Below, piece after piece: positions 34,746 through 46,096 of a stretch of DNA of 64,000 nucleotides (the first letter of the stretch is position 1; every line of letters starts with the position of its first letter). The notes below the pieces were generated by a model. It was not told where the DNA came from, did no database searches, and worked only from the letters and a program-made list of their open reading frames with translations. A program made the position numbers and the translations under genes. Origin of the DNA: Formosa haliotis (lineage in GTDB: Bacteria; Bacteroidota; Bacteroidia; Flavobacteriales; Flavobacteriaceae); assembly GCF_001685485.1 (NCBI RefSeq), contig NZ_BDEL01000001.1, forward strand, positions 3,159,501-3,223,500, written 5' to 3'.

Positions 34746-37700
34746 TTGAAATTCAAACTAAATTCATTCTCAATTGTTATTATTTTCGTTTGTCTTTCTA
34801 TTATCGGAGCAAGCCTTATACCCATATTGACTGTTCAGTTAGTGCCATCCAGATCATTACCATCAATAGAGGTTAGTTATAGTTGGCAAAATGCTTCTGC
34901 TAAAATTATAGAACAAGAGGTTACTTCAAAATTGGAGGGTGTATTTAACACTGTTAAAGGAGTAAAAAGTATTAGCTCAAATTCTGATAAAGGAAAAGGA
35001 CATATCTCAATTAAATTCAAAAAAATGTAAACATAGATGCTGTTCGATTTGAATTATCAAACTTAGTCCGTCAAACATATTCTGAACTACCAGATGGAGT
35101 AAGTTATCCATACATCTCAAAAAGTTCTTTAAGTGAAGATACATCACCACTTTTATCTTATAGTATTAATGCCAATGAAAGTCCACATTATATAAAAAAA
35201 TATGTTGAAACACATATAGTTCCAAAACTGTCTAATGTTAAAGGGATTAATCGAATTAATGTCCACGGAGCGGCTCCATTCGAATGGGTTATTGAGTATA
35301 GTAGCAGTAAGGTTGAAAAATTAAAATTGACGATTAGTGAATTAGAACAAGCTATTAATGATTATTTAATAGATCGGGAATTAGGTAATGCTGTGTTTTA
35401 TAACGATACTGGTAAATCTAATCATATTATGTCTTTAATGATGTCGTATAAGCCTAATGATACTATAGATTGGGGTAGAATTCCCATTAAAAAGTTAGAT
35501 AATCGTATTATTTATTTGAGAGATATTGGAACAGTAAGTTTAAAAGAAGCAGAAATAACAAGTTATTATAGAATTAATGGTTTAAACACTATTAATATGA
35601 TAATTTATGCGGATCAAGGCGTTAATACACTTGATCTATCAAAGAAAGTTAGGACTAGAGTTAATGCGCTTAAGAGAGAATTGGTTAATGTTTATAATAT
35701 AAAGTTAACACATGACAATTCCGAATATGTAATAGGAGAATTACATAAAATACAAATGAGAACTCTGTTTTCTTTTCTAATATTATTAATTCTTATATTG
35801 ATTATTAATAGAAGCTTTAAGTATTTAGCTGTTCTTTTTATAAGTATCGTCACAAACCTATTAATTTCTATTATTTTTTATTATTTATTTAGAGTAGAAC
35901 TGCAATTATATTCGCTTGCAGGTTTAACTATTTCTTTTGGAATTATTATAGATAATAGTATCATCATGATAGATCATATTCGATATAAAGGAGATAAAAA
36001 GGCATTTTTGGCTATTTTGGCAGCAACATTTACAACTATAGGAGCCTTGCTCGTTGTTTTTTTGTTGGAAGAAAATCAAAGGGTTGATTTATTGGATTTT
36101 ACTATTGTCATTGCAATCAATATTGGGGTGTCATTACTAATATCTTTATATTATGTGCCTTCCCTTTTAGACAAAATAAAATTATCCAAAAAGAATAAAC
36201 ATTTTTCAAGAAAAAGAAAGCGTCGAATTTTAAAATATTCTAAGTATTACTCAGACCTTATGTTTTGGCTTAAAAAGCCACGTTTTCAATGGTTATTTAT
36301 TTTAATTTTAATAATTGGTTTTGGAATTCCTTTTAATATTTTGCCAAAAAAAATTGAGGAAGATAGTTTTTTTAATAAAATTTACAATAATAGTATTGGG
36401 GCAGAATGGTTCATTAATGATGTTAGACCAACCTTAGAAAAAGTAATGGGTGGCTCTTTAAGACTTTTTACAGAATATGTTTTCGAAAATTCATTTTATT
36501 CAGAACCAGAAAAAACAATATTAAGAGTAAAAGGGGCTATGCCAGATGGATGTTCAATAGATCAGCTAAACGAAGCCATAATCAAGATGGAAAATTATAT
36601 AAGTCAATTTGAAGAGGTTGAACTATTTGAAACTAGAATATCAAGTTATAGAAATTCCAATATTAATATCTATTTTAAAGATTCTCATGAGTTTGGAAGT
36701 TTTCCATATACTTTAAAAAGCCTATTGGAATCTAAGGCCATCAGTTTAGGTGGATTGGACTGGTTAGTTAGTGGCGTAGGGAAGGGGTTTTCTAATGCTT
36801 TAGGGTCTGATTTTAAACAATATCGAATTATATTAGAAGGTTTTAATTATGATAATTTGTATGGCTACGCTGAGCAATTGAAACAGCAGCTAATTGATAG
36901 TTCCAGTTCAAGAGTAAAGAATGTGGAAATCACTAGTGGAGGTTGGAGAGATAATTCCTTATACGAATATTTTTTAGATTTTGACAATCGTAAATTAGCA
37001 ATAGCTAACATTTCACAATTTCAGTTATATAATTATTTAAGAAATCAAGTAAATTCTAGTAAATTAACTTCTGTAATTGAAAATCATGAACTTCAAGATG
37101 TAAGGTTAATTTCTGATAATTATAAAAGTTTTAATGTTTGGGATTTAAACAATACACCAATTTACATTAGAAATGAACAATATAAACTCAATCAGATAGC
37201 AACCCTGGAAAAGAGCAGAACAGGAAATGTTATAAGAAAATATAACCAACAATACGGTTTGACGGTTGCTTTTGATTTTCTTGGATCATCAAAATTGGCA
37301 AATAAAATAAGAGAAAAAAATATTCAAAGTTTTCAACCAAAATTGCCATTGGGCTATAAAATTTCAGAACAGAAATTCAATAGATGGGATAAGGAGGAAA
37401 AAAAACAGTATTATTATCTTTTTATAGTGGTTTTAATTATATTTTTTATTTGTGCTATATTATTGGAATCATTAAAGCAGCCATTTGCTATTATTTGTAT
37501 GATTCCAATTTCTTTTATAGGAGTATTTTTAACCTTTTATTTGTTTGATTTTAATTTTGATCAGGGCGGTTATGCTGCATTCATTTTATTGTGTGGAATA
37601 AGTGTGAATTCTGCCCTGTATATAATTAATGATTTTAATAATTTATTAGTACAATACCCTAAAAGAGATTTAAGAGTGTTGTACTTCAAGGCTTTTAATT

Positions 37701-37885
37701 TTAAGATAATACCAATTATGTTAACAGTTGTTTCGACAATTGTTGGATTAATACCTTTTGTTTGGAATGGACAAAAGGAAGCATTTTGGTTTTCATTTGC
37801 GGCAGGCTCTATAGGTGGCTTATTTTTTTCGTTAATAGGAATATTTATTTATTTACCATTGTTCATTTTAAAAAAAGCTAATTGA
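34746..37885 (+). CDS. RND-family exporter permease 2 (frame broken at ~35025)
   Basis: The frames 34746-35030 and 35327-37885, joined through an open stretch from ~35025, make a ~1046-residue RND pump. Adding one A to the A7 run at 35022-35028 restores FKKNVNIDAVRFELSNLVRQ. It starts at TTG with TM1 (SIVIIFVCLSIIGASLIPIL) and PSIEVSYSWQNASAKIIEQEV. TM4 has GIIIDNSIIMIDHI and the second TM half has GISVNSALYIINDFNNL. It is distant from pump 1 and has no adaptor or TolC of its own, so it may share the upstream partners or form a heteromeric pump. It is followed directly by a group II intron remnant. Confidence 0.8.
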
Positions 37886-37914
37886 AATGATAATATGCTA
37901 CTTAAAACTATAGA

Positions 37915-38052
37915 ACCAGCTCATCGTACCACGTCCTATGGCTGTAAACCCTTTGCAGACTTGTTAAGAAGAGCCGTATGATGTGAGAGCATCACGTGCG
38001 GTTCTGTGAGAGGTTTAGGGTTAAGATCCCCATTTACCTACTCGACCTTTAT
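37915..38052 (+). ncRNA. Group II intron 3' fragment (domains V-VI)
   Basis: Bases 37971-38004 form a 34-base domain V: the GAGCCGTA arm pairs with TGCGGTTC, with an inner GATG/CATC stem and a GAGA-type tip. This is followed by a domain VI-like stretch ending CTACTCGACCTTTAT at 38052. The reverse transcriptase and domains I-III are absent; bases from ~37915 may be domain IV remains. The left edge is approximate. It sits 30 bases after the RND pump 2 stop. Confidence 0.72.
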
Positions 38053-38079
38053 GGAGTTATTCACAATCATTACTGCAAA

Positions 38080-38140
38080 CACCGGTCAAAGTGGTCACCT
38101 GATACCGGAACAACGTGGTCAGGCTTACCGATTGAAACTG
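38080..38140. mobile_element. Solo IS21-type terminal repeats
   Basis: ACCGGTCAAAGTGGTCACCT and ACCGGAACAACGTGGTCAGG stand in tandem, as in the multiple terminal repeats of IS21 elements. No matching element body is adjacent, so this looks like a leftover end between the intron remnant and the next IS21 element. Confidence 0.45.
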
Positions 38141-38410
38141 GTTACCTAAAAACATAGAACTTTTTCATTCTGTTGAAGTCCTACTTACGTTACAAAAAGC
38201 GAAAGGATGGCAAATAGAAAAACAGACATGAGTAAAGTAAGAAAAACATAGGTATTGGCTAATTCGGTTCGGATTGTGCCACTCATTTCGGTTTAATTGT
38301 GCCACCTATTTCGGTTCGATTTATGCCAACTGAAATTATTTAGGCGAAAAACGTTTCGATTTGTGCCACTTTAAGAGATCAAGTAATTACCTTATCGTTT
38401 AAAAGACCAT

Positions 38411-39959
38411 ATGGCCAACACACTTGATCCTATGGGCCTAAAACAGATTGTCAACTTAAAACAGGACGGTTATAGTAACCGCCAAATTGGAGCCACCCTT
38501 GGCATCTCCCGCAATACTGTAAACAGCTACATGCACCTGTTCAAGGGCAGCGGTTACAGCCTTAAGGAGTTGTTAAACCTAGACAACCACTCACTAGAAA
38601 AGCTTTTTACTTCTCATACTACCATAAATAATAATCGCTACGATGAATTGATGCTTTATTTTGAAAGCATAAACAAGGCTCGGAACCATCCAGGCTTTAC
38701 CTTTTTACACCACTACACCAACTATAGTCAAAAGGTGAAAAAATCTTATAGCTATACCCAATTCATGGCACACTACCATCGTAAATACGCTAAGATAAAG
38801 GGTTCTATGAAACTTGAATATGAAGCAGGAAAAGAGATGTTCGTGGACTATGCTGGAAAAAAACTTCAGATTGTGGGCAAAAATACAGGAGAAATACGTC
38901 CTGTAGAGTTCTTTGTTGCCATCCTGCCCAATAGCCAGTACACCTATGTGGAGGCCTGTATGAGTCAAAAACGTGAGGATTTTATAAGTTGCTGCGAAAA
39001 CGCCCTTCACTTCTACGGGGGCGTGCCCAAGGCCATCGTATCGGACAACCTAAAATCTGCTGTTACTAGATCTAGTAAATACGAAGCCCATATTAATCGT
39101 AGTTTTAAAGACTTTGCTCGTCATTATAACTGCGTGGTCAATCCGACACGCAGTTACTCTCCTCAAGATAAAGCTCTGGTAGAAAACGCGGTGCATCTGG
39201 CTTACCAACGCATTTATTACCCACTTCGGGAGATGAGCTTTTTCTCTTTGGCAGACCTAAACAAAGAGATAAGACTTCTGCTAGAGCGCTACAACAACTT
39301 GCTGTTCCAACGCAAAGAAGCTAGTCGTCTGGAACTCTTTCAAACCGTGGAGCGAGAATACTTAAAGCCATTAAGCAGTACACGCTATGAGATAAAAGAA
39401 TATAAAAGGGCTATAGTTTAGAAAATAGGCTATATCTATTTTCACCAGATAAGACCTACTATAGCGTACCGTACCGCTACATCGGCAAGGAAACCACCCT
39501 GCATTATACCAAAGGCATGGTAGAGGTGCATTATAACCAGCAACGTATAGCTATACACCAACGTAGCGGTGCCAAAGGTGCATACATAACCAACAAAGAC
39601 CATCTTAGTAGCTCCACAAACAATATAGCCAGTGGAGTCCCCAATACTTTAAAAACGAGGCTGCTGCTCATGGTAGTTATGTTTCAGCATGTGTCGAACA
39701 GATTATTGCCGCTTTGGATTATCCTGAAACAGGCTATAAAAGAGCTATGGGTCTATTCAACTCCATAAGTCTTATGGCTCCCACAGATTAGATAATGCTT
39801 GCAAAAGAGCCTTACAGGCTGATGCTGTAAGCTATAGCAGGATAAGCAATATCCTGAAAAACAACCTAGATCAAAGCACCCTTTTCCTGCAAGATGAAGG
39901 AGACAGAAGCTCCCACATCCCCAAACACGCGAACATCCGTGGGGCATCCAATTATAAAT
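38411..39959 (+). pseudogene. istA: IS21 istA transposase, frame broken three times
   Basis: The first 336 codons hold the HTH (LKQDGYSNRQIGATLGISRNTVNSY) and the DDE core (KEMFVDYAGKKLQIVG, VPKAIVSDNLKSAVT, SPQDKALVENAV). The protein then continues in two further frames: ENRLYLFSPDKTYYSVPYRY from 39421, NEAAAHGSYVSACVEQIIAALDYPETGYKRAMG from 39654, and HKSYGSHRLDNACKRALQAD from 39764 to a stop near 39959. Each break is the loss of one base. The total length agrees with IstA (~515 residues). Confidence 0.82.
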
Positions 39960-40434
39960 AAAAACAACATGAAAAAATCACTTAAATTTTAAACACATAT
40001 GAATACAAATCAAACCATCGAAAAGCTCAGGAAAATGAGATTAACCGCCATGGCCGAACTCCATCACAACCACCTTAGTGACAACCGCATAGAAGGTCTT
40101 ACCCCAGACCAGTATGTAGCATTGCTTACCGACCATCAGTGGGAGGACCTTCAAAACCGAAAGATAAAAAGGCTTATAACTCAAGCTACCTTTAAGCAAG
40201 GAGCCACACTAACTGATATTAATTACTCGCACAACAGAAATTTGGATCGAAATATGTTCGAGCGATTAGCTACTCTAGATTTTATACAAAAAAAGAAAAA
40301 CTTGATTGTTACAGGGTCTTCTGTGGTGGGTAAAAGTTATATAGCCCAAGCCTTGAGACACCAAGTGTGTATGATGAATAAAAGGACGCTATACACTAAT
40401 ACTGCTAGACTGATGAAACGATTAAAGCTAAGTA

Positions 40435-41885
<1,451 letters not shown>

Positions 41886-42281
41886 TAAGTAAAGTAGACG
41901 GCACCTATCTCAAAGAACTTGGAAAACTATTAAAAGTAGACCTGCTTATCCTTGATGATTTTGGATTGCAAAGCTTCGACAATCATGACAGGGAAGCGCT
42001 TATGGATATTATCGACGAAAGACATAATAAAAACGCAACTATTATAGCATCGCAGATACCGGTATCAGCTTGGTATGATATTATTGGTGAAAGTACCATC
42101 GCCGATGCTATACTAGATCGTATCGTAAACTCATCCCACAGGATAAACCTCACTGGAGAATCCTTGAGAAAGGGAAAATTAAAAGACGACTATTAATTAA
42201 ATTTAACTATTATTGTAAGATCTCTTAATGAGGCACTGTTTGACCGAAATACGTGGCATGGTCAAACCGAAATAACCATAT

Positions 42282-42920
42282 ATGGAACATAAGGCCGGAG
42301 ATAAGCTTTTTATTGGTTATGCAGGAAAGAAACTATCCATTGTAAATAAACAAACAGGAGAAATAACAGAAGTTGAATTTTTTGTGGCCATAGTAGGCGC
42401 CAGCCAATATACGTATGCTGAAGCCTCTCCAAGTCAGCAAAAGTAAGACTTCATTGCTTCGGTTGAAAATGCTTTACATTTTTATGGCGGAGTACCCTAG
42501 GCCATTGTCCCAGATAATTTAAAATCAGCGGTAACAAAGAGTAGTAAATTTGAAACGACTATTAATGAAACCTTTTTAGACTTTGCAGAACACTATCAAA
42601 CCGCAGTGTTACCGGCAAGATCTTATAAACCCAGAGATAAAGCTTTAGCTGAAGGCGCTGTTAGAATACTTTATCAAAGAATCTATATAGCACTTCGAAA
42701 CAGGGTTTTCCACTCTTTAGAAGCACTTAATGATGCCATCTGGGATGAACTAGACAAGCATAATAACAAAAAGCTTACAAGTAGGCCATTATCGCGTTTG
42801 CAAATGTTTTGTTGGATAGTTACCCGTTTAAATTTTGGTCAACGACTAAAAGTTTGGTCTCTAAGGTTACTTTCTGGTACCTTTTTTTTGCCAGTGTTCA
42901 TTTTGTGTTTTCATAAGTGA
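42282..42920 (+). pseudogene. istA: Second istA remnant (IS21)
   Basis: It reads MEHKAGDKLFIGYAGKKLSIVNKQTGEITEVEFFVAIVGASQYTYAEA with in-frame stops after SQQK and VP, then AIVPDNLKSAVTKSSKFETTI and KPRDKALAEGAVRILYQRIY. This is the IstA catalytic core. It closely resembles the istA type at 25416-25871 (HKAGDKLFI) rather than its immediate neighbour, so it belongs to another IS21 copy. The region 42921-43112 after it has no gene. Confidence 0.8.
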
Positions 42921-43045
42921 CTATAATTAATGTTTAATTTTTAGTCAACCTATTTCATGAAATTTACACGGTCAAAATTGGTTGCAACACAGTACCTATG
43001 GGTAGTTGAGTGTTTTAGCATTTAACTTTACAAGTATACGCCGAA

Positions 43046-43068
43046 CTGAAAATCCTTGAGATTTTCAG
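43046..43068. terminator. Stem-loop between IS21 remnant and block B
   Basis: CTGAAAATC pairs with GATTTTCAG around a 5-base loop. There is no T tract on either side. It lies 45 bases beyond the end of the minus-strand block B operon and could mark its 3' end or be an IS terminus. Confidence 0.4.
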
Positions 43069-43112
43069 AAGTAGGTGAGAACAAGCAATCACTTATAGGA
43101 GCCAATGTTGGG

Positions 43113-43685
43113 CTATGGCCTTGTTGTTCTTTTTCGTAATTCATTTAAATACATTTCTTTAATTTTTTTAGAGTAAATAGGATTACCCAGTAATAATATT
43201 TTGTTTTCACTATCTGTTAAAACTGTTTTGAAATGATTCTCTTTATCCATAAACTTATTTTTTTCAATGTAATCATCATCTAAATCAAAAAAAATAGGAT
43301 ATGAAAAGTTCTTAATCTTATTTGTTTCAAATAAATGCATTATTAATTCAAAATTGTCATGAGATGAACAAATCAAAATAACAGGTACTTGATAACTTTT
43401 AAAAGATGTAATGATATCAGCCCATAGACTAATTTCTTCTAAACAAGTTGAACAGGATACATTGATATGTGAATAAATTTTATATTTAGAGTTTGCTATT
43501 TCTGTACTATCTACATTATAACCGGACGAGGGATGATTATACAAAGTTAAATTGCTAGGGATCATTAATTTCGTCCCAATTGTTAATTCTGTAACAGATT
43601 TTAAGTTTTTTTCTTGTTTTTTTTCGCATGAAGACATGCTTATTAAAAAGAAACTAAGCATAAAAAGTTTAAAGTTAAATTTCAT
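43113..43685 (-). CDS. Thioredoxin-like CxxC lipoprotein B
   Basis: 190 residues. The lipobox SMSSC gives lipid Cys20. Residues ~70-105 give a strand (YKIYSHINVS), CSTC (Cys78, Cys81), a helix (LEEISLWADIITSF) and a strand (VPVILICSS), a thioredoxin-like core. It starts 11 bases inside the end of the propeller gene, so translation is coupled. The C-terminus KRTTRP may be rewritten by the adjacent mobile DNA. It is the block B counterpart of 17165-17623. Confidence 0.66.
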   Translation of the reverse strand: MKFNFKLFMLSFFLISMSSCEKKQEKNLKSVTELTIGTKLMIPSNLTLYNHPSSGYNVDSTEIANSKYKIYSHINVSCSTCLEEISLWADIITSFKSYQVPVILICSSHDNFELIMHLFETNKIKNFSYPIFFDLDDDYIEKNKFMDKENHFKTVLTDSENKILLLGNPIYSKKIKEMYLNELRKRTTRP

Positions 43686-44751
43686 CTTTTAAAATATTGA
43701 TTTTAGAATACATAACATATCCCGTATTAGGGTCATAGGCGTATAATATTTTGTCATCATCTGAAACAGTTAAACATTGAATTTTTTTATCTAATACAAT
43801 TTTTCTAATTGGTGTGCCATGCCAATCGTAAACATATATATGGCTAGCAAATCCACTATCTTCATTGAAGACAGGATTGCCTGAATATGCCAAATAAATA
43901 AAATTATCTGTAATGGCACTACTAATAAATGTTCGTTTTGTGTTTTCTGTAATTTTACCTGTTTTTTTAAAAACAGGGTCAATTTCTATTACATCAGGAC
44001 ATTGAATTGTTTTACTAATTTTACTTTTTATATCAAAAATTTTTATTTTGTCCATAAATCTATATACTACAACTGTTTTATCTCCACTAGGTTTATTATG
44101 TATGTAGGATTGATATGTATATTTGTATTTATGAATTGGAGTATCATCAGAGGTGGTTTTAATCTTCTCAAATTCATTCTTAACATATCCAGAAACCAGT
44201 TCAATTTGTTGGATTTCATAAGGAGATTTATTAGAGCCAACAGCAAAATAATTTTGATCATTTATAAAATCAATTTTATAAAAAGATTCATTGACTGGAT
44301 ATTCATTAAAAGAAAAGGCGTTATTGCTCAGTGCTTTATCAATATCAGTCATTAATATTTTTTTTAAAACAATATCATAAAGCCATAATTTATTTTCTTT
44401 TACACCAGTAGCTATTCCTGCTATAGCCTCACCAGGTCCTCTACCCCCATTCAAATAACCGTCGGAAAGTTCATTTTTTTTAATAGAATAATTGTAGAAA
44501 AAGAAATCCTTATTGCCATCTGGATTGAAAATTATCATAGTTGAGTCTATCAAATGCATCATACCTACTACCCCTTTATTAAATTCAAATAAATTTTTAA
44601 AAGAAATATTGTCAGTTTTTGAGAAATGTGATGATGAAATTGAATTTTTATTTTCATTTTTACATGATACTAAGATTAAAAAAGTTAGAAATATAATTGT
44701 AAACATTTTTAACATCTTACTATTCACTATTGAAATTTTTAAATTATTCAT
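43675..44751 (-). CDS. Six-bladed propeller lipoprotein (BF3164-like)
   Basis: About 358 residues from ATG 44751. The longer frame to 44799 runs into a hairpin and is less likely; ATG 44715 is also possible. The lipobox LILVSC gives Cys30. GYLNGGRGPGEAIAG near 99-113 is the hallmark loop of BF3164/TolB-like six-bladed propellers, preceded by MMHLIDSTMIIFNP and followed by ENKLWLYDIVLKKI. The last blade reads HIYVYDWHGTPIRKIVLDKKIQCLTVSDDDKILYAY. It is the middle gene of the block B peptide/propeller/CxxC operon. These proteins regularly neighbour NVEALA peptides; the role is unknown. Confidence 0.75.
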   Translation of the reverse strand: MNNLKISIVNSKMLKMFTIIFLTFLILVSCKNENKNSISSSHFSKTDNISFKNLFEFNKGVVGMMHLIDSTMIIFNPDGNKDFFFYNYSIKKNELSDGYLNGGRGPGEAIAGIATGVKENKLWLYDIVLKKILMTDIDKALSNNAFSFNEYPVNESFYKIDFINDQNYFAVGSNKSPYEIQQIELVSGYVKNEFEKIKTTSDDTPIHKYKYTYQSYIHNKPSGDKTVVVYRFMDKIKIFDIKSKISKTIQCPDVIEIDPVFKKTGKITENTKRTFISSAITDNFIYLAYSGNPVFNEDSGFASHIYVYDWHGTPIRKIVLDKKIQCLTVSDDDKILYAYDPNTGYVMYSKINILKDEI

Positions 44752-44773
44752 ACTTATCTGTTTTATATTTGAG

Positions 44774-44804
44774 AGTAGATGGCTTTTGAAATAAGCCATC
44801 TACT
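44774..44804 (-). terminator. Perfect 12-bp hairpin after peptide gene B
   Basis: AGTAGATGGCTT (44774-44785) pairs with AAGCCATCTACT (44793-44804), with a 7-base loop. It lies 27 bases after the peptide stop on the minus strand, upstream of the propeller start. There is no T tract in the reading direction, which favours an RNA-stability or processing hairpin. It matches the position of the hairpin after peptide gene A. Confidence 0.55.
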
Positions 44805-44831
44805 TTTAAGTTTAATAAATTTTTATTCTTA

Positions 44832-45083
44832 CTAAACATTACAAGAATCCGCGTATGGTACAGTTGTTTCTACGCACCTTTGTACGACAATAAGATTACT
44901 GCAGGTATCTTCCCAATTACCTGTATATCGACAACCATTAACTGGGCCGTCTTCTGCATTTGCAACGTTCAAGGCTATTAAGCTTGATAAGTCAGTATCA
45001 CCTTTAGTAATTGAATTCGAATTAAAAAATAAAGATAAGGCTATAGCAATAACCCCTAAGCTTGTTAAAATTTTTGATTTCAT
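44832..45083 (-). CDS. NVEALA-type secreted peptide precursor B, four cysteines
   Basis: 83 residues. A hydrophobic segment (residues ~5-21, ILTSLGVIAIALSLFF) is followed by a polar spacer with DLSSLIALNVANAE ending at residue 44, then a tail with Cys51, 61, 70, 81. LxxLIxLNxANAE is shared with precursor A (12606), and both tails have four cysteines spaced ~7-11 apart, though the tails themselves differ. VANA|E is the probable cleavage point. It heads a minus-strand operon with the BF3164-like and CxxC lipoproteins. Confidence 0.78.
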   Translation of the reverse strand: MKSKILTSLGVIAIALSLFFNSNSITKGDTDLSSLIALNVANAEDGPVNGCRYTGNWEDTCSNLIVVQRCVETTVPYADSCNV

Positions 45084-45326
45084 TTGTGAAATTTTTAATT
45101 GATATCGAGAGAACTTTGCTCTCTTATAATAAGTTTATGTTATTTTTTCAGTCCAGCGAGGAGTTTTACTTTTGTAAAACAAACAGAATTGTATCCGCTA
45201 ATCTCAAATAACAAAGATTACCTCTAGGTGTTTGAATTTACCGTTTATATCATAGGCTTTTTATAGTTATAGATTTATAGTGAATTTCTAATTATAATTT
45301 TTTTGTAAAAAAAACATATCACAGGG

Positions 45327-45341
45327 GCAAATTCTGTCACT
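45327..45341 (-). promoter_or_regulatory. Island repeat motif, copy 5
   Basis: Read on the minus strand it is TGACA-GAATT-TGCCC, one half matching the symmetric copy 4. It lies 5 bases after the end of the decayed HTH gene and 243 bases upstream of peptide gene B. Confidence 0.6.
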
Positions 45342-45346
45342 TTGCT

Positions 45347-45542
45347 ATTTATTTAGAAGATATTTTTTACTTTTTCTACAATATTTGATATTATAACTTT
45401 ATAGTCTTGATTTTTTTAACATTCGCTTAATGGTTCTAAAGCTACAGTTATAATCTGTAGATACTTTCTCTAAATCATTTAGTCTTTTTTGTTCGATTAA
45501 ATACAACAAATAACTTTCCTTTTCTTTTCGTTCTGAGTATGT
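45347..45542 (-). pseudogene. Decayed copy of the small winged-HTH gene
   Basis: It aligns codon for codon with the gene at 34013: TYSERKEKESYLLYLIEQKRLNDLEKVSTDYNCSFRTIKRML. The start codon is lost exactly at the junction with foreign sequence (45542/45543), and a TAA at 45399-45401 interrupts it; NIKYCRKSKKYLLNK then continues in the same frame to a TAG at 45347. The repeat motif follows as it does behind the intact copy. Confidence 0.75.
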
Positions 45543-45863
45543 TGGATGGGGCGGAAAACCTAACCACTGGCAACGGATAAATAGAACCATGTCCTTTATG
45601 GCTCTCAGCCAATGCTGGCTAAAGAGTTATTAAAAATTAGCTATGCTCACTTTTATTCGCTGTCGACGGTATACAATACCGGTTTTTTTGCAGTTAATAA
45701 ACTGACGTATATTTTAGGGTTTTTATACTTACTTTATTCCTCATCGAGTGGCTCTAAATTATCGATTTTGTAATCTCATTTAAAAAGGTAAAAATTCGGT
45801 TGGTATTTTTACTTGTGGATCATATGTTGAAATTATTAATGAAAATAATATTTGTAAATTATA
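45543..45863. other. Unassigned junction sequence at the right side of the island
   Basis: It begins TGGATGGGGCGGA, identical to the left edge of the IS21 remnant at 24933, followed by AACCTAACCACTGG-type repeats. No gene could be recognised. It is probably mobile-element debris marking the right end of the island. Confidence 0.4.
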
Positions 45864-45894
45864 TTGGTCTATAAGGGCATTAATTTTATATTTG
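45864..45894 (+). promoter_or_regulatory. Promoter with perfect Bacteroidetes -7 box
   Basis: TTG (45864-45866), 20 bases, then TATATTTG (45887-45894), an exact TAnnTTTG match at usual spacing. No gene starts soon after it on the + strand; a terminator follows at 46037, so it may drive a small RNA. Confidence 0.55.
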
Positions 45895-45900
45895 CAGGCT

Positions 45901-46065
45901 GAAAGTCATTTTGACAAGATTATAATCATATATAAGTTCACAAGTCGTCAACAGGATGAGTGAAAAGTGGTTAGTTTCAGATTATATAAGAGCTAAAGAA
46001 AGAAGGTTCGGATTCCGTCCAGACCGCAATATTGCTAAAAGCTCCAATAACTTGGAGCTTTTTTT
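45901..46065 (+). ncRNA. Candidate small RNA (~165 bases)
   Basis: The interval is bounded by a perfect -7 box (45887-45894) and a strong intrinsic terminator (46037-46065). No recognisable protein is present; a 43-codon frame from the ATG at 45957 (SEKWLVSDYIRAKERRFGFRP) is the only alternative. It contains a short CGGATTCCG palindrome. No known RNA family was recognised. Confidence 0.35.
46037..46065 (+). terminator. Strong intrinsic terminator
   Basis: AAAGCTCCA pairs with TTGGAGCTTT around ATAAC, followed by a run of T to 46065. On the minus strand the A-rich arm also gives U-richness, so it may end the antiporter transcript from the other side. Confidence 0.8.
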
Positions 46066-46096
46066 ATGGCATTCATCGAAATGTTAACCGCAATAA

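Noticed and set aside
34676..34876. 66-codon frame upstream of RND pump 2
   Set aside because: It overlaps the start of pump 2 in another frame, is rich in K/I/N without a domain, and reads like an out-of-frame shadow.
45985..46010. GGTTCGGATTCC segment that resembles a tRNA T-arm, suggesting a tRNA attachment site
   Set aside because: The flanks do not form a 5-bp T-stem and no acceptor, D or anticodon arm could be built upstream, so it is not called a tRNA.
45543..46096. Right attachment site of the conjugative element
   Set aside because: The position is plausible, but without the left end no direct repeat can be matched, so no att site is claimed.
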